Shown piece after piece: positions 1 through 8,609 of a stretch of 64,000 nt of DNA. The translations under genes were made by a program, and so were the position numbers. Below the pieces are notes generated by a model. That model did no database searches. It was not told the DNA's origin and saw only the letters and a program-made list of their open reading frames with translations. Origin of the DNA: Bdellovibrio sp. qaytius (GTDB taxonomy: Bacteria > Bdellovibrionota > Bdellovibrionia > Bdellovibrionales > Bdellovibrionaceae); the NCBI GenBank assembly GCA_004011035.1, contig CP025734.1:2254001-2318000 (forward strand), in the 5' to 3' direction. Position 1 is the stretch's first letter. Each line of letters opens with the position of its first letter.

Positions 1-1059
1 CAGCAAGATGGTATTTTGAGAGTACGGAGCAAATGCTTTAAGGTGATGAAGGATGCGTCCTCCGGTTAGCATACCACTCGCAGAAATAATGAGCATTGGG
101 CCCTTACGTTCATTCAATGCCTTTGATTCTTCAACTGTTTGTACGTACTTAACAACGTCACATGTTTCAGTGCACTCAGCTTCAGACAATCTGTGAAGTT
201 TGTTGTACTTATGAAATATCTTACCGACGTTGGTAGCCATCGGACTATTGAGATACATTGGAAATTCGGGAATGATTTTTTGTTTTTTTAAAATCGACAA
301 ATCATGCAAGATGGCTTGAGCACGACCCACAGCAAAGGCTGGAATAATGATAACACCGTTTCTTTTATATGTTTCGTTAATGGCGTTAGCCAGTTCGTCT
401 AATGTCTCTGTTTTGTTATGTAGACGATTGCCGTAGGTAGATTCGGTTACCAAATAATTAATTTGAGGCAGAGGCTCGGGAGGATAGAAAATTTTATCAT
501 TCATCCTGCCAATATCGCCAGTGAAAGCAACTTTTCGACCGTCGGCTTCGAAGATGATCGACGAAGCGCCTAAAATATGGCCGACATAATGAAATTCAAA
601 ACTAAAATTTGTGCCTAAAGATTTTCTTTCGTTGAATGGAATAGTCTCGAAATACTGCATAGAATCTTCGGCGTCTCGAACTGTGAAAAGCGGAAGTGCT
701 GGTTCATGCTTTGTTTTCTTTTTCCTGTTCAAATATTCTGCCTCTTCTTCCATGAGATGACCTGAATCAGCCAGAAGAATGGCACATAAATCTTTTGTTG
801 CAGGCGTACAATAAATTTTCCCTTTGAATCCTTCTTTAACGAGGCGAGGAATATACCCCGAATGATCGATATGCGCATGAGTGAGCAGAATTGAACTGAT
901 CTCAGCGGGATTTACCGGAAACTTTTCCCAGTTTTTCAACCTCAGTGCTTTAAGGCCTTGGAAAAGACCACAGTCGATGAGAATTCTTTGACCTTTATTT
1001 GTCAGCAAATACTTTGACCCCGTAACAGTTCCTGCCGCCCCTAAGAATTGTAGTTCCAT
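1..1059 (-). CDS. Beta-CASP metallo-beta-lactamase ribonuclease (partial)
   Basis: The reading frame is open from an ATG at 1059 to the window edge, giving 353 codons without the C-terminus. It starts MELQFLGAAGTVTGSK, the usual opening of CPSF/Ysh1-like RNA-processing MBL enzymes, and contains the zinc motif THAHIDHSG near residue 60, a TGDIGR strand and a later SASGM motif of the beta-CASP region. The family cleaves RNA with two zinc ions in the cytoplasm. A GAGG ribosome site sits 5-8 bases before the ATG. It follows the copB, DUF2933 and ICMT genes on the same strand. A role in metal resistance is only suggested by position. The family is clear; the substrate is unknown. Confidence 0.88.
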   Translation of the reverse strand, partial: MELQFLGAAGTVTGSKYLLTNKGQRILIDCGLFQGLKALRLKNWEKFPVNPAEISSILLTHAHIDHSGYIPRLVKEGFKGKIYCTPATKDLCAILLADSGHLMEEEAEYLNRKKKTKHEPALPLFTVRDAEDSMQYFETIPFNERKSLGTNFSFEFHYVGHILGASSIIFEADGRKVAFTGDIGRMNDKIFYPPEPLPQINYLVTESTYGNRLHNKTETLDELANAINETYKRNGVIIIPAFAVGRAQAILHDLSILKKQKIIPEFPMYLNSPMATNVGKIFHKYNKLHRLSEAECTETCDVVKYVQTVEESKALNERKGPMLIISASGMLTGGRILHHLKAFAPYSQNTILL

Positions 1060-1107
1060 TTTATCCTCACGATAAGTCTGTGACTTGTTTTGTTTTTCAA
1101 TTTGTCC

Positions 1108-1779
1108 TCATGCTTTGCTGTGGGCTTGCGAAGATCCGGTTAACTTTCCTAGGCTCGGAAAAAATCTTGGAGTTTCGCTTGCGTACTTTCGATAGGAATC
1201 TCCCCACTCTTTTTCCATCTCGTTTTCTTCTCGTATTGAAAGGCGAATATAAGTCCATACTAGTATTGGGAACATGATAAGTGTCACTAGTGTCGGCCAT
1301 TGGAATAGGAACCCAAGCATCACCAACACGAAAGCGACATACTGGGGGTGCCGAATATACTGATAGGGGCCTTCTACGGCGAGCTTCTTAAGTTGTTGAG
1401 CTTTATAAAGAACCTGCCAAGACATTGAAAGTAACAGAAATCCTGCGACAATTAGAAGTCCACTCAGAATATGAAGTACATCGAAATGTGGATCTCCCTT
1501 TAAGCCAAGTAAAGTATGCAGCAAATGACCACTGTCGTGAGTTAAAAAATCTACCTGCGGGAATTTTTGAGAAAGCCAACCAGATAGAAGATATATCGAA
1601 AGCGGAAAACCGTACATTTCTGCAAACAAGGCAAAAATAAAAGCTGAAAATGTGCCGAAGGTTCGCCAGTCTCTTTTTGTTTGTGGTTTAAAATAACTAA
1701 ACGCAAAACAAATAAAAATTAGTGAGTTGATAATAGCAATACCCCAAAAGCCATACGCTGATTCTTCTGTATGATTCAT
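1108..1779 (-). CDS. Isoprenylcysteine carboxyl methyltransferase-like membrane protein
   Basis: This 223-residue protein has about five hydrophobic segments. Its C-terminal half carries the ICMT/phospholipid methyltransferase signature: GPYQYIRHPQY near residue 140, then REENEMEKEWGDSYRKY and a PRFFP end. Family members bind SAM at the membrane and methylate lipids or prenyl-cysteine; bacterial members are often found in copper and silver islands with no proven substrate. Its ATG overlaps the stop of the DUF2933 gene by four bases (ATGA) after an AGGAG site, so the two are translationally coupled. Function beyond the family is inference. Confidence 0.8.
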   Translation of the reverse strand: MNHTEESAYGFWGIAIINSLIFICFAFSYFKPQTKRDWRTFGTFSAFIFALFAEMYGFPLSIYLLSGWLSQKFPQVDFLTHDSGHLLHTLLGLKGDPHFDVLHILSGLLIVAGFLLLSMSWQVLYKAQQLKKLAVEGPYQYIRHPQYVAFVLVMLGFLFQWPTLVTLIMFPILVWTYIRLSIREENEMEKEWGDSYRKYASETPRFFPSLGKLTGSSQAHSKA

Positions 1780-2024
1780 GATTTTTTCTCCTGCTGCTCA
1801 TGGTTTGCATCATCATGACGATGGTGATGACCACGATGCATAAACATATGCATTAGTGGACATGCTGCCAAAAACAGAAATGGAAGATATGCGATGACGT
1901 GTTGTCGATGTTCCGTAAATAAGTAATAGGCTATGGCCGTAAGGGCTGCATACCCGATCCAACGCTGCCTAGTTAACCATGAATCTTGATTTTGATTCGT
2001 CTCAATGTGTTCATGTACTGCCAT
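1776..2024 (-). CDS. DUF2933 small His-rich membrane protein
   Basis: I chose the ATG at 2024 ([10 protein letters not shown]) because a GGAGT site precedes it; a longer version from 2042 would lie further inside copB. The 82-residue product has two hydrophobic stretches, a single Cys (LAACPLMH) and a His-rich tail with [10 protein letters not shown], the layout of DUF2933 proteins that accompany copper ATPases. The start overlaps the 3' end of copB by 14 bases. The His and Cys residues suggest metal binding at the membrane, but no biochemical role is established. Confidence 0.7.
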   Translation of the reverse strand: MAVHEHIETNQNQDSWLTRQRWIGYAALTAIAYYLFTEHRQHVIAYLPFLFLAACPLMHMFMHRGHHHRHDDANHEQQEKKS

Positions 2025-4107
2025 TACTGACTCCTTGCACACTGTTAGTCTGACTTTCTATTTTAAGTTTCAAAGATTTTGCATTAAAGGCGACGATCAC
2101 GGTGCTCAAAGACATGAAGACGGCACCAACTGCAGGACTTAAAAGAATTCCCATTTTATAAAGAACTCCCGCTGCCAAAGGTATTGCGATGACGTTGTAG
2201 CCCGTCGCCCACCAGAGGTTTTGAATCATTTTATTGTAAGTTGCTTTTGCAAGGCCGATTATGGCAACAACATCCATGGGATTGCTGCGTACAAGAATAA
2301 TATCCGCAGTTTCGATTGCAACGTCAGCACCGGCACCAACAGCAATGCCAACATCAGATTGAGCGAGAGCTGGAGCATCGTTCACCCCGTCACCAGTCAT
2401 TGCTACGGTCAGGCCTCGCGCCTGAACTTCTTTGATTTTAGCTGATTTTTGGTGTGGTAACACTTCGGCGAAATATTCATCAAGACCGATTTGCTCAGCG
2501 ACCCATTTCGCAACAAATTTATTGTCTCCGGTGAGCATCATGCATTTGATACCTTGAGATTGCAAACTTGCGATGGCTTGTTTTGACTCTGGTCTGATAA
2601 TATCAGCGAGTGCTACGGCACCAACAAGTTTACTATCAAATAGAACGTAAATAACAGTTTTTCCCTGAGTGGATAATTTATCTATTTCAGTTTGTTGACT
2701 TGATATCTGAATTTTATTTTCACGTAAATACCCAGGGCTTACGACAGCTACATTTCTATTCTGAACTTGTCCTTGTGCACCTTTTCCTGGAATGGACTTA
2801 AAATCAGATACGACCATTTTCGTTTTTGCCGATGAAACAATTCCTTTAGCTATTGGGTGCTCGGAGTGAGACTCTACGGCTGCGGCAAAATTGAGAAGAA
2901 CGTCCTCGGTGACTTGTGCATCAAAGATCAAAACATCAGTAACTCCAAACTTTCCTTGAGTGAGAGTTCCGGTTTTGTCAAAAATGACCGCATCAATACT
3001 TCTAGATTTTTCAAACGCAGCTCGATCACGTATTAGTAGGCCATTCTTAGCAGCAATAGCTGTTGAAACGGCTACGACAAGCGGCACTGCAAGTCCCAAA
3101 GCGTGTGGGCAAGCAATCACCATCACTGTGACTGCTCGTTCGATTGCAAATGCAAAAGTCTGATCTGAAAAAAGCCATGCTGCTAAAGTTACAGCTCCAC
3201 CGAAGATGGCAACAAAAGTCAAAATGACAGCAGCACGATTGGCAAGATCCTGAGTTTTAGATTTACTTTCTTGGGCTTCTCGAACCAGCTTGATGACCTG
3301 ATTTAGATAGGAATCACCACCAGTTTTTTTAACTTCAATCGTCAATGAGCCTTCGCCATTGACGGCGCCACCGATCACCGTTGCTCCGGTAAGTTTTGAA
3401 ACCGGCTTAGATTCACCAGTCAGCATGGATTCATCCACGGCAGATACGCCTTCGATAACCAAGCCATCTGCTGGAATTTTTTCACCTGGCCGAGTCAGAA
3501 TTCGGTCGCCTTTAATCAATTGCTCAATTGGAATATCTTGAACATTTCCTTTGCTATCAATTTTATGTGCTATGGAAGGCATAAGTTTAGCTAACGCTTC
3601 AAGTGCTTGTGATGCACCCATGACAGACTTCATTTCGATCCAGTGACCGACCAGCATGATGTCTATAAGAGTTGCCAGCTCCCAGAAAAATCCCATTCCT
3701 GAAAGGCCAAAGACAACAGCTGACGAATAAATATAGGCGGTGCTAATCGCAATCGCGATCAAAGTCATCATGCCTGGTTTTTTATTTTTTAATTCTTGCG
3801 CAATTCCTTTTAAAAAAGGCCAACCACCATAAAAGAAAACTATAGAAGAAAAAGCCCACAGTAAATATTGATCTCTTGAGAATCGTAAACTTTCGCCAAG
3901 GCCAACAAACTCTTGAATCATAGGAGATAACATTAAAATTGGTACGGTCAGAACAAGTGATATCCAGAATCGTCTACGAAAATCTTCGACCATGTGAGCA
4001 TGATGGTCATGATGTTGAGACGAGTTCTTCGTACTGCTTGTACTCGTTTTTTTTTCCATCTGAACAACATGATGATGCCGATGTTGCTGGCTCTGCTCTA
4101 AATCCAT
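2011..4107 (-). CDS. copB: CopB-type P1B-3 copper-translocating ATPase
   Basis: This ATP-driven exporter moves copper or silver out of the cytoplasm. From the ATG at 4107 (AAAGGGG ribosome site) it has 698 residues. The N-terminus is His-rich, with HRHHH and a DHHAH cluster, and lacks a CxxC HMA domain. The TM6 motif is CPH and the phosphorylation site is DKTGTLT (D377). The last helices carry YN and [12 protein letters not shown], the P1B-3 signature. The TGES and GDGVNDAP motifs are intact. It heads the leftmost metal operon with DUF2933, ICMT and MBL genes. An in-frame ATG at 4149 lacks a good ribosome site. The regulator is not visible. Confidence 0.93.
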   Translation of the reverse strand: MDLEQSQQHRHHHVVQMEKKTSTSSTKNSSQHHDHHAHMVEDFRRRFWISLVLTVPILMLSPMIQEFVGLGESLRFSRDQYLLWAFSSIVFFYGGWPFLKGIAQELKNKKPGMMTLIAIAISTAYIYSSAVVFGLSGMGFFWELATLIDIMLVGHWIEMKSVMGASQALEALAKLMPSIAHKIDSKGNVQDIPIEQLIKGDRILTRPGEKIPADGLVIEGVSAVDESMLTGESKPVSKLTGATVIGGAVNGEGSLTIEVKKTGGDSYLNQVIKLVREAQESKSKTQDLANRAAVILTFVAIFGGAVTLAAWLFSDQTFAFAIERAVTVMVIACPHALGLAVPLVVAVSTAIAAKNGLLIRDRAAFEKSRSIDAVIFDKTGTLTQGKFGVTDVLIFDAQVTEDVLLNFAAAVESHSEHPIAKGIVSSAKTKMVVSDFKSIPGKGAQGQVQNRNVAVVSPGYLRENKIQISSQQTEIDKLSTQGKTVIYVLFDSKLVGAVALADIIRPESKQAIASLQSQGIKCMMLTGDNKFVAKWVAEQIGLDEYFAEVLPHQKSAKIKEVQARGLTVAMTGDGVNDAPALAQSDVGIAVGAGADVAIETADIILVRSNPMDVVAIIGLAKATYNKMIQNLWWATGYNVIAIPLAAGVLYKMGILLSPAVGAVFMSLSTVIVAFNAKSLKLKIESQTNSVQGVSNGST

Positions 4108-4226
4108 ACTGACCCCTTTGGCTTGCAAAATGTCCCATTGCCGAGTCAAAACAGTCTCAGCCTCTGACTGAGTTGTTGCCGTCGCGAACTCACTTGGTAA
4201 TAGCAGTGGCTATGCCATCTGGTGAT

Positions 4227-4287
4227 GATTGAAATCAGAGGGCAACTAATTCGATTAGAATCTTGCCCGAAAAGGAGGCTATGGGAC
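4227..4287 (+). pseudogene. Remnant of an integrase gene 3' end (left copy of the direct repeat)
   Basis: These 61 bases match 42653-42714 at about 58 of 62 aligned positions. They encode the integrase residues that follow the catalytic tyrosine (ATNSIRILPEKEAMG). Of the three substitutions, two are synonymous and one is a conservative Val/Ile change. A one-base deletion breaks the frame after the Gly codon. No integrase homology continues upstream or downstream. The pattern fits a fragment of a once-functional sister integrase rather than a chance repeat. It may also be the left attachment site. Confidence 0.7.
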
Positions 4288-4366
4288 AGAAATGCGGGTT
4301 TTTTACTATTGGAGCCTCACATATTCTTGATTTAACTTTTTCTAAACCTAAATATATATTCGCAAT

Positions 4367-5029
4367 ATGACTTCACCAAAATACTTAGTTGAATTTGCAG
4401 GCTCTTTATTCTTAGCGATGATCGTTATTGGCTCTGGTATCATGGGCGAACAGCTTTCGAATGGAAACGTAGCCGTGGCACTTCTAGCAAATTCTCTAGC
4501 TACTGGGTTTGGACTTATCGTCATTATTTTAGCCTTTGGACCAATTTCAGGAGCACACTTCAACCCTGCTGTTACATTGGTGTCCTATTTCGATAAATCT
4601 CTAATAGCGAAAGAGGCCCTCAACTATATTATTTTTCAAATTCTTGGAATGTTAATTGGAGTTTGGATAACACATATCATGTTCGGTCATCAAATTTTTG
4701 AAATTTCCACTAAAGAGCGAAATCAATTCTCATTATACTTCAGTGAGTTTGTTGCTACTTTTGGTCTCATTACGACAATTCGATTCGTTAGTCATAGTCA
4801 CAAAAACCTTACTCCTTTTGCAGTTGCAGCTTACATAGCATCTGCATATTGGTTTACGTCTTCAACTTCCTTCGCAAACCCTGCAATTACTATTGCAAGA
4901 ACTTTTACAAACACTTTCGCTGGCATTAATTACTCAGCTACAATTCAGTTTATCATTTTTCAGTTAATAGGTACTGTGCTGGCAGAAGTATTTTATAGAA
5001 AAACAATTGGAGTAGCTCAATGCAAATAG
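4367..5029 (+). CDS. aqpS: AqpS-like aquaglyceroporin (arsenite channel)
   Basis: This 220-residue channel has six hydrophobic helices and two NPA boxes, HFNPAVTL (66-68) and FANPAITIARTF (171-173). The second box has the form seen in AqpS proteins linked to arsenic resistance. Its frame overlaps arsC by ten bases. In rhizobia an aqpS-arsC pair lets arsenite made by ArsC leave the cell down its gradient, replacing ArsB; the same division of labour is inferred here. No ArsR gene lies nearby, which is unusual. The ATG has no clear ribosome site, though a TTGATT/TAAATA promoter pair lies just upstream. Confidence 0.85.
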   Translation: MTSPKYLVEFAGSLFLAMIVIGSGIMGEQLSNGNVAVALLANSLATGFGLIVIILAFGPISGAHFNPAVTLVSYFDKSLIAKEALNYIIFQILGMLIGVWITHIMFGHQIFEISTKERNQFSLYFSEFVATFGLITTIRFVSHSHKNLTPFAVAAYIASAYWFTSSTSFANPAITIARTFTNTFAGINYSATIQFIIFQLIGTVLAEVFYRKTIGVAQCK

Positions 5030-5421
5030 TAATTTTTGCTTGTGTTCACAATGCCGGAAGATCACAGATGGCAGCGGCATTTTTTAATAAATATGCACAT
5101 CCCACCAAAGCCAAAGCAATATCTGCTGGTACACAACCTGCTTTGCAAGTTCACCCTGAAGTAAAAACTGTGATGAGTGAAATTGAAATTTCATTGAATG
5201 AGGCGCATCCCAAATTATTAACTGCGGAACTAGCTAAAGATGCAGAATACCTTATCACCATGGGGTGCAAAGAAAATTGCCCTTATATACCGGGATTAAA
5301 AATTCTTGATTGGCCTTTTCAAGATCCGAAAGGCCAATCCTTACAGAACGTAAGAGAAACTAGAGATAAAATTAAAACCCAGGTTTTAAATTTTCTAGCA
5401 CAAAATTTATGGCTGAAATAG
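5020..5421 (+). CDS. arsC: Arsenate reductase, thioredoxin-linked ArsC (LMW phosphatase fold)
   Basis: The 133-residue protein opens MQIVIFACVHNAGRSQMA, placing the catalytic C8-x5-R14 loop at the N-terminus. It has the redox pair region MGCKENCPY (C83, C87) and the acid loop DWPFQDP. These define the thioredoxin-coupled ArsC family, which reduces arsenate to arsenite in the cytoplasm. It overlaps aqpS by ten bases, so reduction and export are probably co-translated. The length is normal for the family. Confidence 0.92.
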   Translation: MQIVIFACVHNAGRSQMAAAFFNKYAHPTKAKAISAGTQPALQVHPEVKTVMSEIEISLNEAHPKLLTAELAKDAEYLITMGCKENCPYIPGLKILDWPFQDPKGQSLQNVRETRDKIKTQVLNFLAQNLWLK

Positions 5422-5422
5422 C

Positions 5423-5611
5423 CTAACAGCCTTTAGTTGATTCATCTTTCTGGTAACAGTGCGGAGATTCTTGAACTGGTTGCTTAGAAACTTCCTTAGC
5501 TGCCTCACGTCTTGCAATTTGATTTTCGATAAAAAAACCTGCGTCTCTTGTCTCTTTAGAAAAAGCAGAAACAGATAACCCCAAAATTAAAGCGATAATT
5601 GTTTTTTTCAT
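5423..5611 (-). CDS. Small secreted protein with two C-terminal cysteines, ECF-promoter preceded
   Basis: This 62-residue protein starts MKKTIIALILGLSVSAFS, a clear signal peptide, followed by a charged region and two cysteines near the C-terminus (PHCYQ and KGC). I recognise no family. It is the only gene directly downstream of the promoter at 5656-5684, which matches the one before the copper RND gene and those around the ECF sigma gene. That suggests an envelope protein induced by the same metal stress. It ends two bases from the convergent arsC stop. Confidence 0.6.
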   Translation of the reverse strand: MKKTIIALILGLSVSAFSKETRDAGFFIENQIARREAAKEVSKQPVQESPHCYQKDESTKGC

Positions 5612-5646
5612 AGTTTGGCTGATACCATCTAGGTATCATCCCCTTT

Positions 5647-5799
5647 CTATAAGGTACTACGAGCGACAACTTCTTTTTGTGACAAATATTTACAGCAGCT
5701 ATTTTTATTTTTTGAAAAAATTTTACCGAATGCATACTTAAGGCCAGCGATAGAGGCAACACCAGCCACAACAAAGATAAAAGCTATGAACAAATCCAT
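5647..5799 (-). CDS. Small single-pass membrane protein (50 aa)
   Basis: This short frame begins MDLFIAFIFVVAGVAS, forming one hydrophobic helix, and continues into a basic tail with adjacent cysteines (KNSCCKY). Its ATG shares one base with the stop of the di-haem lipoprotein gene (TAATG), the same coupling used twice upstream in this operon, and that is the main reason I accept it. The ECF-type promoter at 5656-5684 lies inside its last codons. No family is recognised; a role beside the cytochrome-like protein is inferred. Confidence 0.5.
   Translation of the reverse strand: MDLFIAFIFVVAGVASIAGLKYAFGKIFSKNKNSCCKYLSQKEVVARSTL
5656..5684 (-). promoter_or_regulatory. ECF-type promoter (TGTCACA-N16-CGTAGT)
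   Basis: On the minus strand TGTCACA (5678-5684) is followed after exactly 16 bases by CGTAGT (5656-5661). The boxes and spacing are identical to those at 9892-9920 and nearly identical to the divergent pair around the ECF sigma gene. It would start transcription about 45 bases before the 5611 ATG. It overlaps the end of the 50-residue frame. Confidence 0.7.
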
Positions 5800-6473
5800 T
5801 ATTGAGCCCCCGCTTCGATCCACGCCCTAATTGCAGCCTTCTCATCATCCTTCAAAGCGGAATACCCGTCTTTTTCTGGTGGCATCCTTTTTTTATCTGT
5901 GCGCTCGACAGCTATCACTAATCCAGACTCATCAGGATTTCCTGGCAGAGCCAGTTCCAAAGGAGAATCTAACAATTCCTGGCGTGATAATAAAACCTGC
6001 CAAGCCGAATTACCCGCTGAATGGCAAGTTACACATTTCGGAATAAAAATATTCTTATTAATTGATTCATATGTTGCTTGAATTGGCTCTGGTGGTGGTG
6101 GTTCAGAACCAGGCTTTTGCGCGTTAAGTGGCGCTCCGATTTCTATCCAGTTCCAAAGCAATCTTTTTTGATCATCCGACAAGAGATCTTTCTTTGGCAT
6201 TGTTTGCACCATAAAAACTGAACTTTTTATATCACGCAAATTCTTAATTATTTCAGGATATGATTCTAAATTAACACCGCCACTAGTTCCATGACAGCTT
6301 ACACATTTTGGAATAAAAACGGATTGATTTAATAAATTAAAAGAAAGTTTTACTTTTTCTTCAGCCGGTAAGCTCATCTGCTCATTTAAATCTAAATTAT
6401 TTGGAATAGTTACTCTTGAGTAACGGCATCCTGAAAAAAGTAGAAAGAAAATTACAAACAAGCTTAGCTTCAT
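5799..6473 (-). CDS. Di-haem c-type cytochrome-like lipoprotein
   Basis: The 224-residue product has a lipobox (LFSGC near residue 16) and two haem-attachment motifs about 100 residues apart, CVSCHG and CVTCHS. Each is followed by a RMPP-like or MPKKD Met ligand region and a W-IE-GAP/GAQ helix. This is the tandem arrangement of planctomycete-type (PSCyt1-like) cytochrome domains. It would sit in the outer membrane or periplasm and carry electrons. It belongs to the csoR-led operon, two bases after the previous gene, hinting at a copper-linked redox role. The partner is unknown. Confidence 0.72.
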   Translation of the reverse strand: MKLSLFVIFFLLFSGCRYSRVTIPNNLDLNEQMSLPAEEKVKLSFNLLNQSVFIPKCVSCHGTSGGVNLESYPEIIKNLRDIKSSVFMVQTMPKKDLLSDDQKRLLWNWIEIGAPLNAQKPGSEPPPPEPIQATYESINKNIFIPKCVTCHSAGNSAWQVLLSRQELLDSPLELALPGNPDESGLVIAVERTDKKRMPPEKDGYSALKDDEKAAIRAWIEAGAQ

Positions 6474-6475
6474 AA

Positions 6476-7069
6476 TTATTTTATGATTTCTGAAGAAACG
6501 AATGATCCATCTAAATTAACATACACGTTAAGTGTTAATGCATTTTCAGAAGATTTCATTTGAGTACGTGCAATAGTTTTACCGTTTAACTGCCCTTTAG
6601 TTAAAGTGATCGTGGTCAAAGCGGTATAGAACGGTCTTACATTGGCGTCTTTTTCCCCGTTTTCTAAAACATAGTGAAGACCATTTTCCATTAAGGTTAT
6701 AGCATCAACGCCCGTCCAACCTTCGTCGGGACCTGCACTGCCTCCAGGAAGTACTGTATATGATAAAGGTTTGCCATTGCCGTCATACACTACATCCATT
6801 TGTAATGCTTCGCCAGAAGCTGGCTGCGTTTGCGAAACACGAACTTTGTAATAAGCAGGTGCTTGATTTTGAACAACTGTGACTTCCATTTTTGCTGCTT
6901 TAGTTAAAAATGAACTGTCGATTTTATTCAAACTAACTAAACGATCTACTCTGTGCGCCGTCAATTCAGCTGCTTTTGCTTTAACGATTCCTGGTGCAGC
7001 TTCTTGAGCAAATGTCATTTGAGATGCAGCTAAAATTCCGATCGCTAACGCTAATAATTTTGATTTCAT
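6476..7069 (-). CDS. Secreted protein of unknown function in the csoR operon
   Basis: It has 197 residues, starting with a signal peptide (MKSKLLALAIGILAASQ...FAQ). The mature part is rich in beta-prone sequence, has no cysteine, and contains a GGSAGPDEGWTGVDA segment and a C-terminal YVNLDGSFVSSEI strand. An AGAAAAA-type ribosome site precedes the ATG, 11 bases after the previous stop. I do not recognise the family. Linkage to csoR and to the di-haem lipoprotein suggests a periplasmic part of a copper-responsive system. Confidence 0.65.
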   Translation of the reverse strand: MKSKLLALAIGILAASQMTFAQEAAPGIVKAKAAELTAHRVDRLVSLNKIDSSFLTKAAKMEVTVVQNQAPAYYKVRVSQTQPASGEALQMDVVYDGNGKPLSYTVLPGGSAGPDEGWTGVDAITLMENGLHYVLENGEKDANVRPFYTALTTITLTKGQLNGKTIARTQMKSSENALTLNVYVNLDGSFVSSEIIK

Positions 7070-7080
7070 TTTTTCTCCGT

Positions 7081-7995
7081 TTATTGACAGTTATTTGATT
7101 TGAATGCTTCTGGGTCCATCGCCATTTGTGCATAGGTTATGCCAACCATTCGCATATCTTGTTCTAGAACTTTCGGCGAAGTTAAAATATCTGACACAAT
7201 GTCATGCAACATGTGATTGTTATCAAACGATGCCGAAATTTTTGAAAACTTTTTGAAAAAAGTTGGCGCTTCAGTTTTTGTTTCAGGCATCATGTCAAAA
7301 TAAGCTGAGTCTGGTAGATCGCTGATCAATTCCCAAAACTCCGCTGTGACTTGTTTAACTGCTGCATCTCTTTCTAATAATGAGGGCTTCATCAAAGCCT
7401 CGTATAATTTAATTTGAAACCAATGATAAGACCAGATTAGCAAATTAAAACTTGGAAACTTTCTTCTAAATTCTTTAGAAAAATAATGTCCATCCATAAA
7501 TAACATAGTCTTACAAACATCGGTAATCGCAATACGTTTGTTGGCATTGTACTGAACGAAAAGTTCTTGAATACGAGCATCCATCGCTGGCCCACGGTTT
7601 TTTGACGAAGCCAATACGTCTAATACATATTGGTGTAACAAATGTGACCAATCAAATACATCCACCATCATTGGGAAAGTGAAAACATATTTTGGCGCAA
7701 TTTCATCTTCATCAACTTTAACAGTTGGTGGATTTTTTAGAATTGCCATGACCTCTGCCAAGATTTGTTTTTCAAAAGCTTGCGGATCAGTTATCTTTCC
7801 TCTGTTATGAAGCAATCTCTCATAAACAAGGGCATGTCCATAATCGAAAGCAAAAAGTAAAGCCTGTTCATCTGGATACATTTCCCCAAATTTATAGGCT
7901 TCAACTGGTTGCGGATACCAAGTTGGACCTGCAACAGCTGTGTTAGTAAATACTAAGAAACTTAAACTAGCTAGAACACTAAGAATTGATTTCAT
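7081..7995 (-). CDS. Secreted helical protein of unknown function in the csoR operon
   Basis: This 304-residue protein has a signal peptide ending near TAVAG. The mature part is largely helical, with many His, Trp and Tyr residues in motifs such as FDWSHLLHQYVLDVL, FMDGHYFSKEF and FDNNHMLHDIV. The repeated H-x-x-H-like helices could bind metal or haem, but I do not recognise the family. Its ATG shares a base with the previous stop (TAATG). It appears to be a core member of the csoR operon. Confidence 0.65.
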   Translation of the reverse strand: MKSILSVLASLSFLVFTNTAVAGPTWYPQPVEAYKFGEMYPDEQALLFAFDYGHALVYERLLHNRGKITDPQAFEKQILAEVMAILKNPPTVKVDEDEIAPKYVFTFPMMVDVFDWSHLLHQYVLDVLASSKNRGPAMDARIQELFVQYNANKRIAITDVCKTMLFMDGHYFSKEFRRKFPSFNLLIWSYHWFQIKLYEALMKPSLLERDAAVKQVTAEFWELISDLPDSAYFDMMPETKTEAPTFFKKFSKISASFDNNHMLHDIVSDILTSPKVLEQDMRMVGITYAQMAMDPEAFKSNNCQ

Positions 7996-8609
7996 TAATT
8001 ACCTCGATCAACAAGAACCATATGGGTCTCATTCCAGCGATAGCGAATAATCGCATCTGTCGGAAGCATGATTGTCGGATCGCGAATTTCATAATAAATG
8101 TATGTATCCCAGTTTTGCTCTTTACCACCTGTAGTTGGCCAACCTGGCTTAATTGGGCCTTGGCAGCTAAAATCATTGGCTACGAAATAAATTTTTAAAA
8201 CAAAATCAGGAAGTAACGGCGTTGGGTTGCCGCCAGCAAAGCGATTATCTTGGCCGTCAACAAAAACACAAGTTAGTGGAAGCTTTTCTCCATTGATCTC
8301 AATGTATGAACCAGCTTTAGTGAAAATACGATCATAAAACATTCTGTAGAAGTGTGGATCTTTATCTCCATTCCAATGATAATCACCTATCATTGGAATT
8401 TCGTAGGCAGGAGTATCCCAAGTTAAAGAATAGTTAACTGTCGACTTTACTCCAGGGAATGGGATTTCAAATTCTACTTTACTACGTATCTTATAAGTTA
8501 GATCGCGGTAAAAGTCTGGTCCCGGTGGTTTTTTTCCCGGAATTGGTAAGTGATCTGCCGATACCAGCAAAGGCAGTACAAACAAGATAGCTAACATTAA
8601 TTTTTTCAT
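7995..8609 (-). CDS. Secreted beta-rich protein of unknown function in the csoR operon
   Basis: It has 204 residues with a signal peptide (MKKLMLAILFVLPLLVSA). The mature part looks beta-rich, with many aromatic residues (DYHWNGDKDPHFYRMFYDR) and three cysteines late in the chain (LTCVF, DFSCQG). The ATG overlaps the csoR stop by one base (TAATG), so it is directly coupled to the regulator. I recognise no family. An extracellular or periplasmic role is inferred only from the signal peptide and operon. Confidence 0.65.
   Translation of the reverse strand: MKKLMLAILFVLPLLVSADHLPIPGKKPPGPDFYRDLTYKIRSKVEFEIPFPGVKSTVNYSLTWDTPAYEIPMIGDYHWNGDKDPHFYRMFYDRIFTKAGSYIEINGEKLPLTCVFVDGQDNRFAGGNPTPLLPDFVLKIYFVANDFSCQGPIKPGWPTTGGKEQNWDTYIYYEIRDPTIMLPTDAIIRYRWNETHMVLVDRGN

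Noticed and set aside
1097-1300. Overlapping short frames opposite the ICMT-like gene
   Set aside because: They are shadows of the real gene, with no ribosome site or recognisable protein.
4108-4149. Longer copB start at 4149
   Set aside because: It adds 14 residues without a ribosome site; the ATG at 4107 has AAAGGGG upstream and the normal His-rich beginning.
4200-4366. A tRNA attachment site at the left end of the element
   Set aside because: I could not fold a tRNA there; the repeat matches integrase coding sequence instead.
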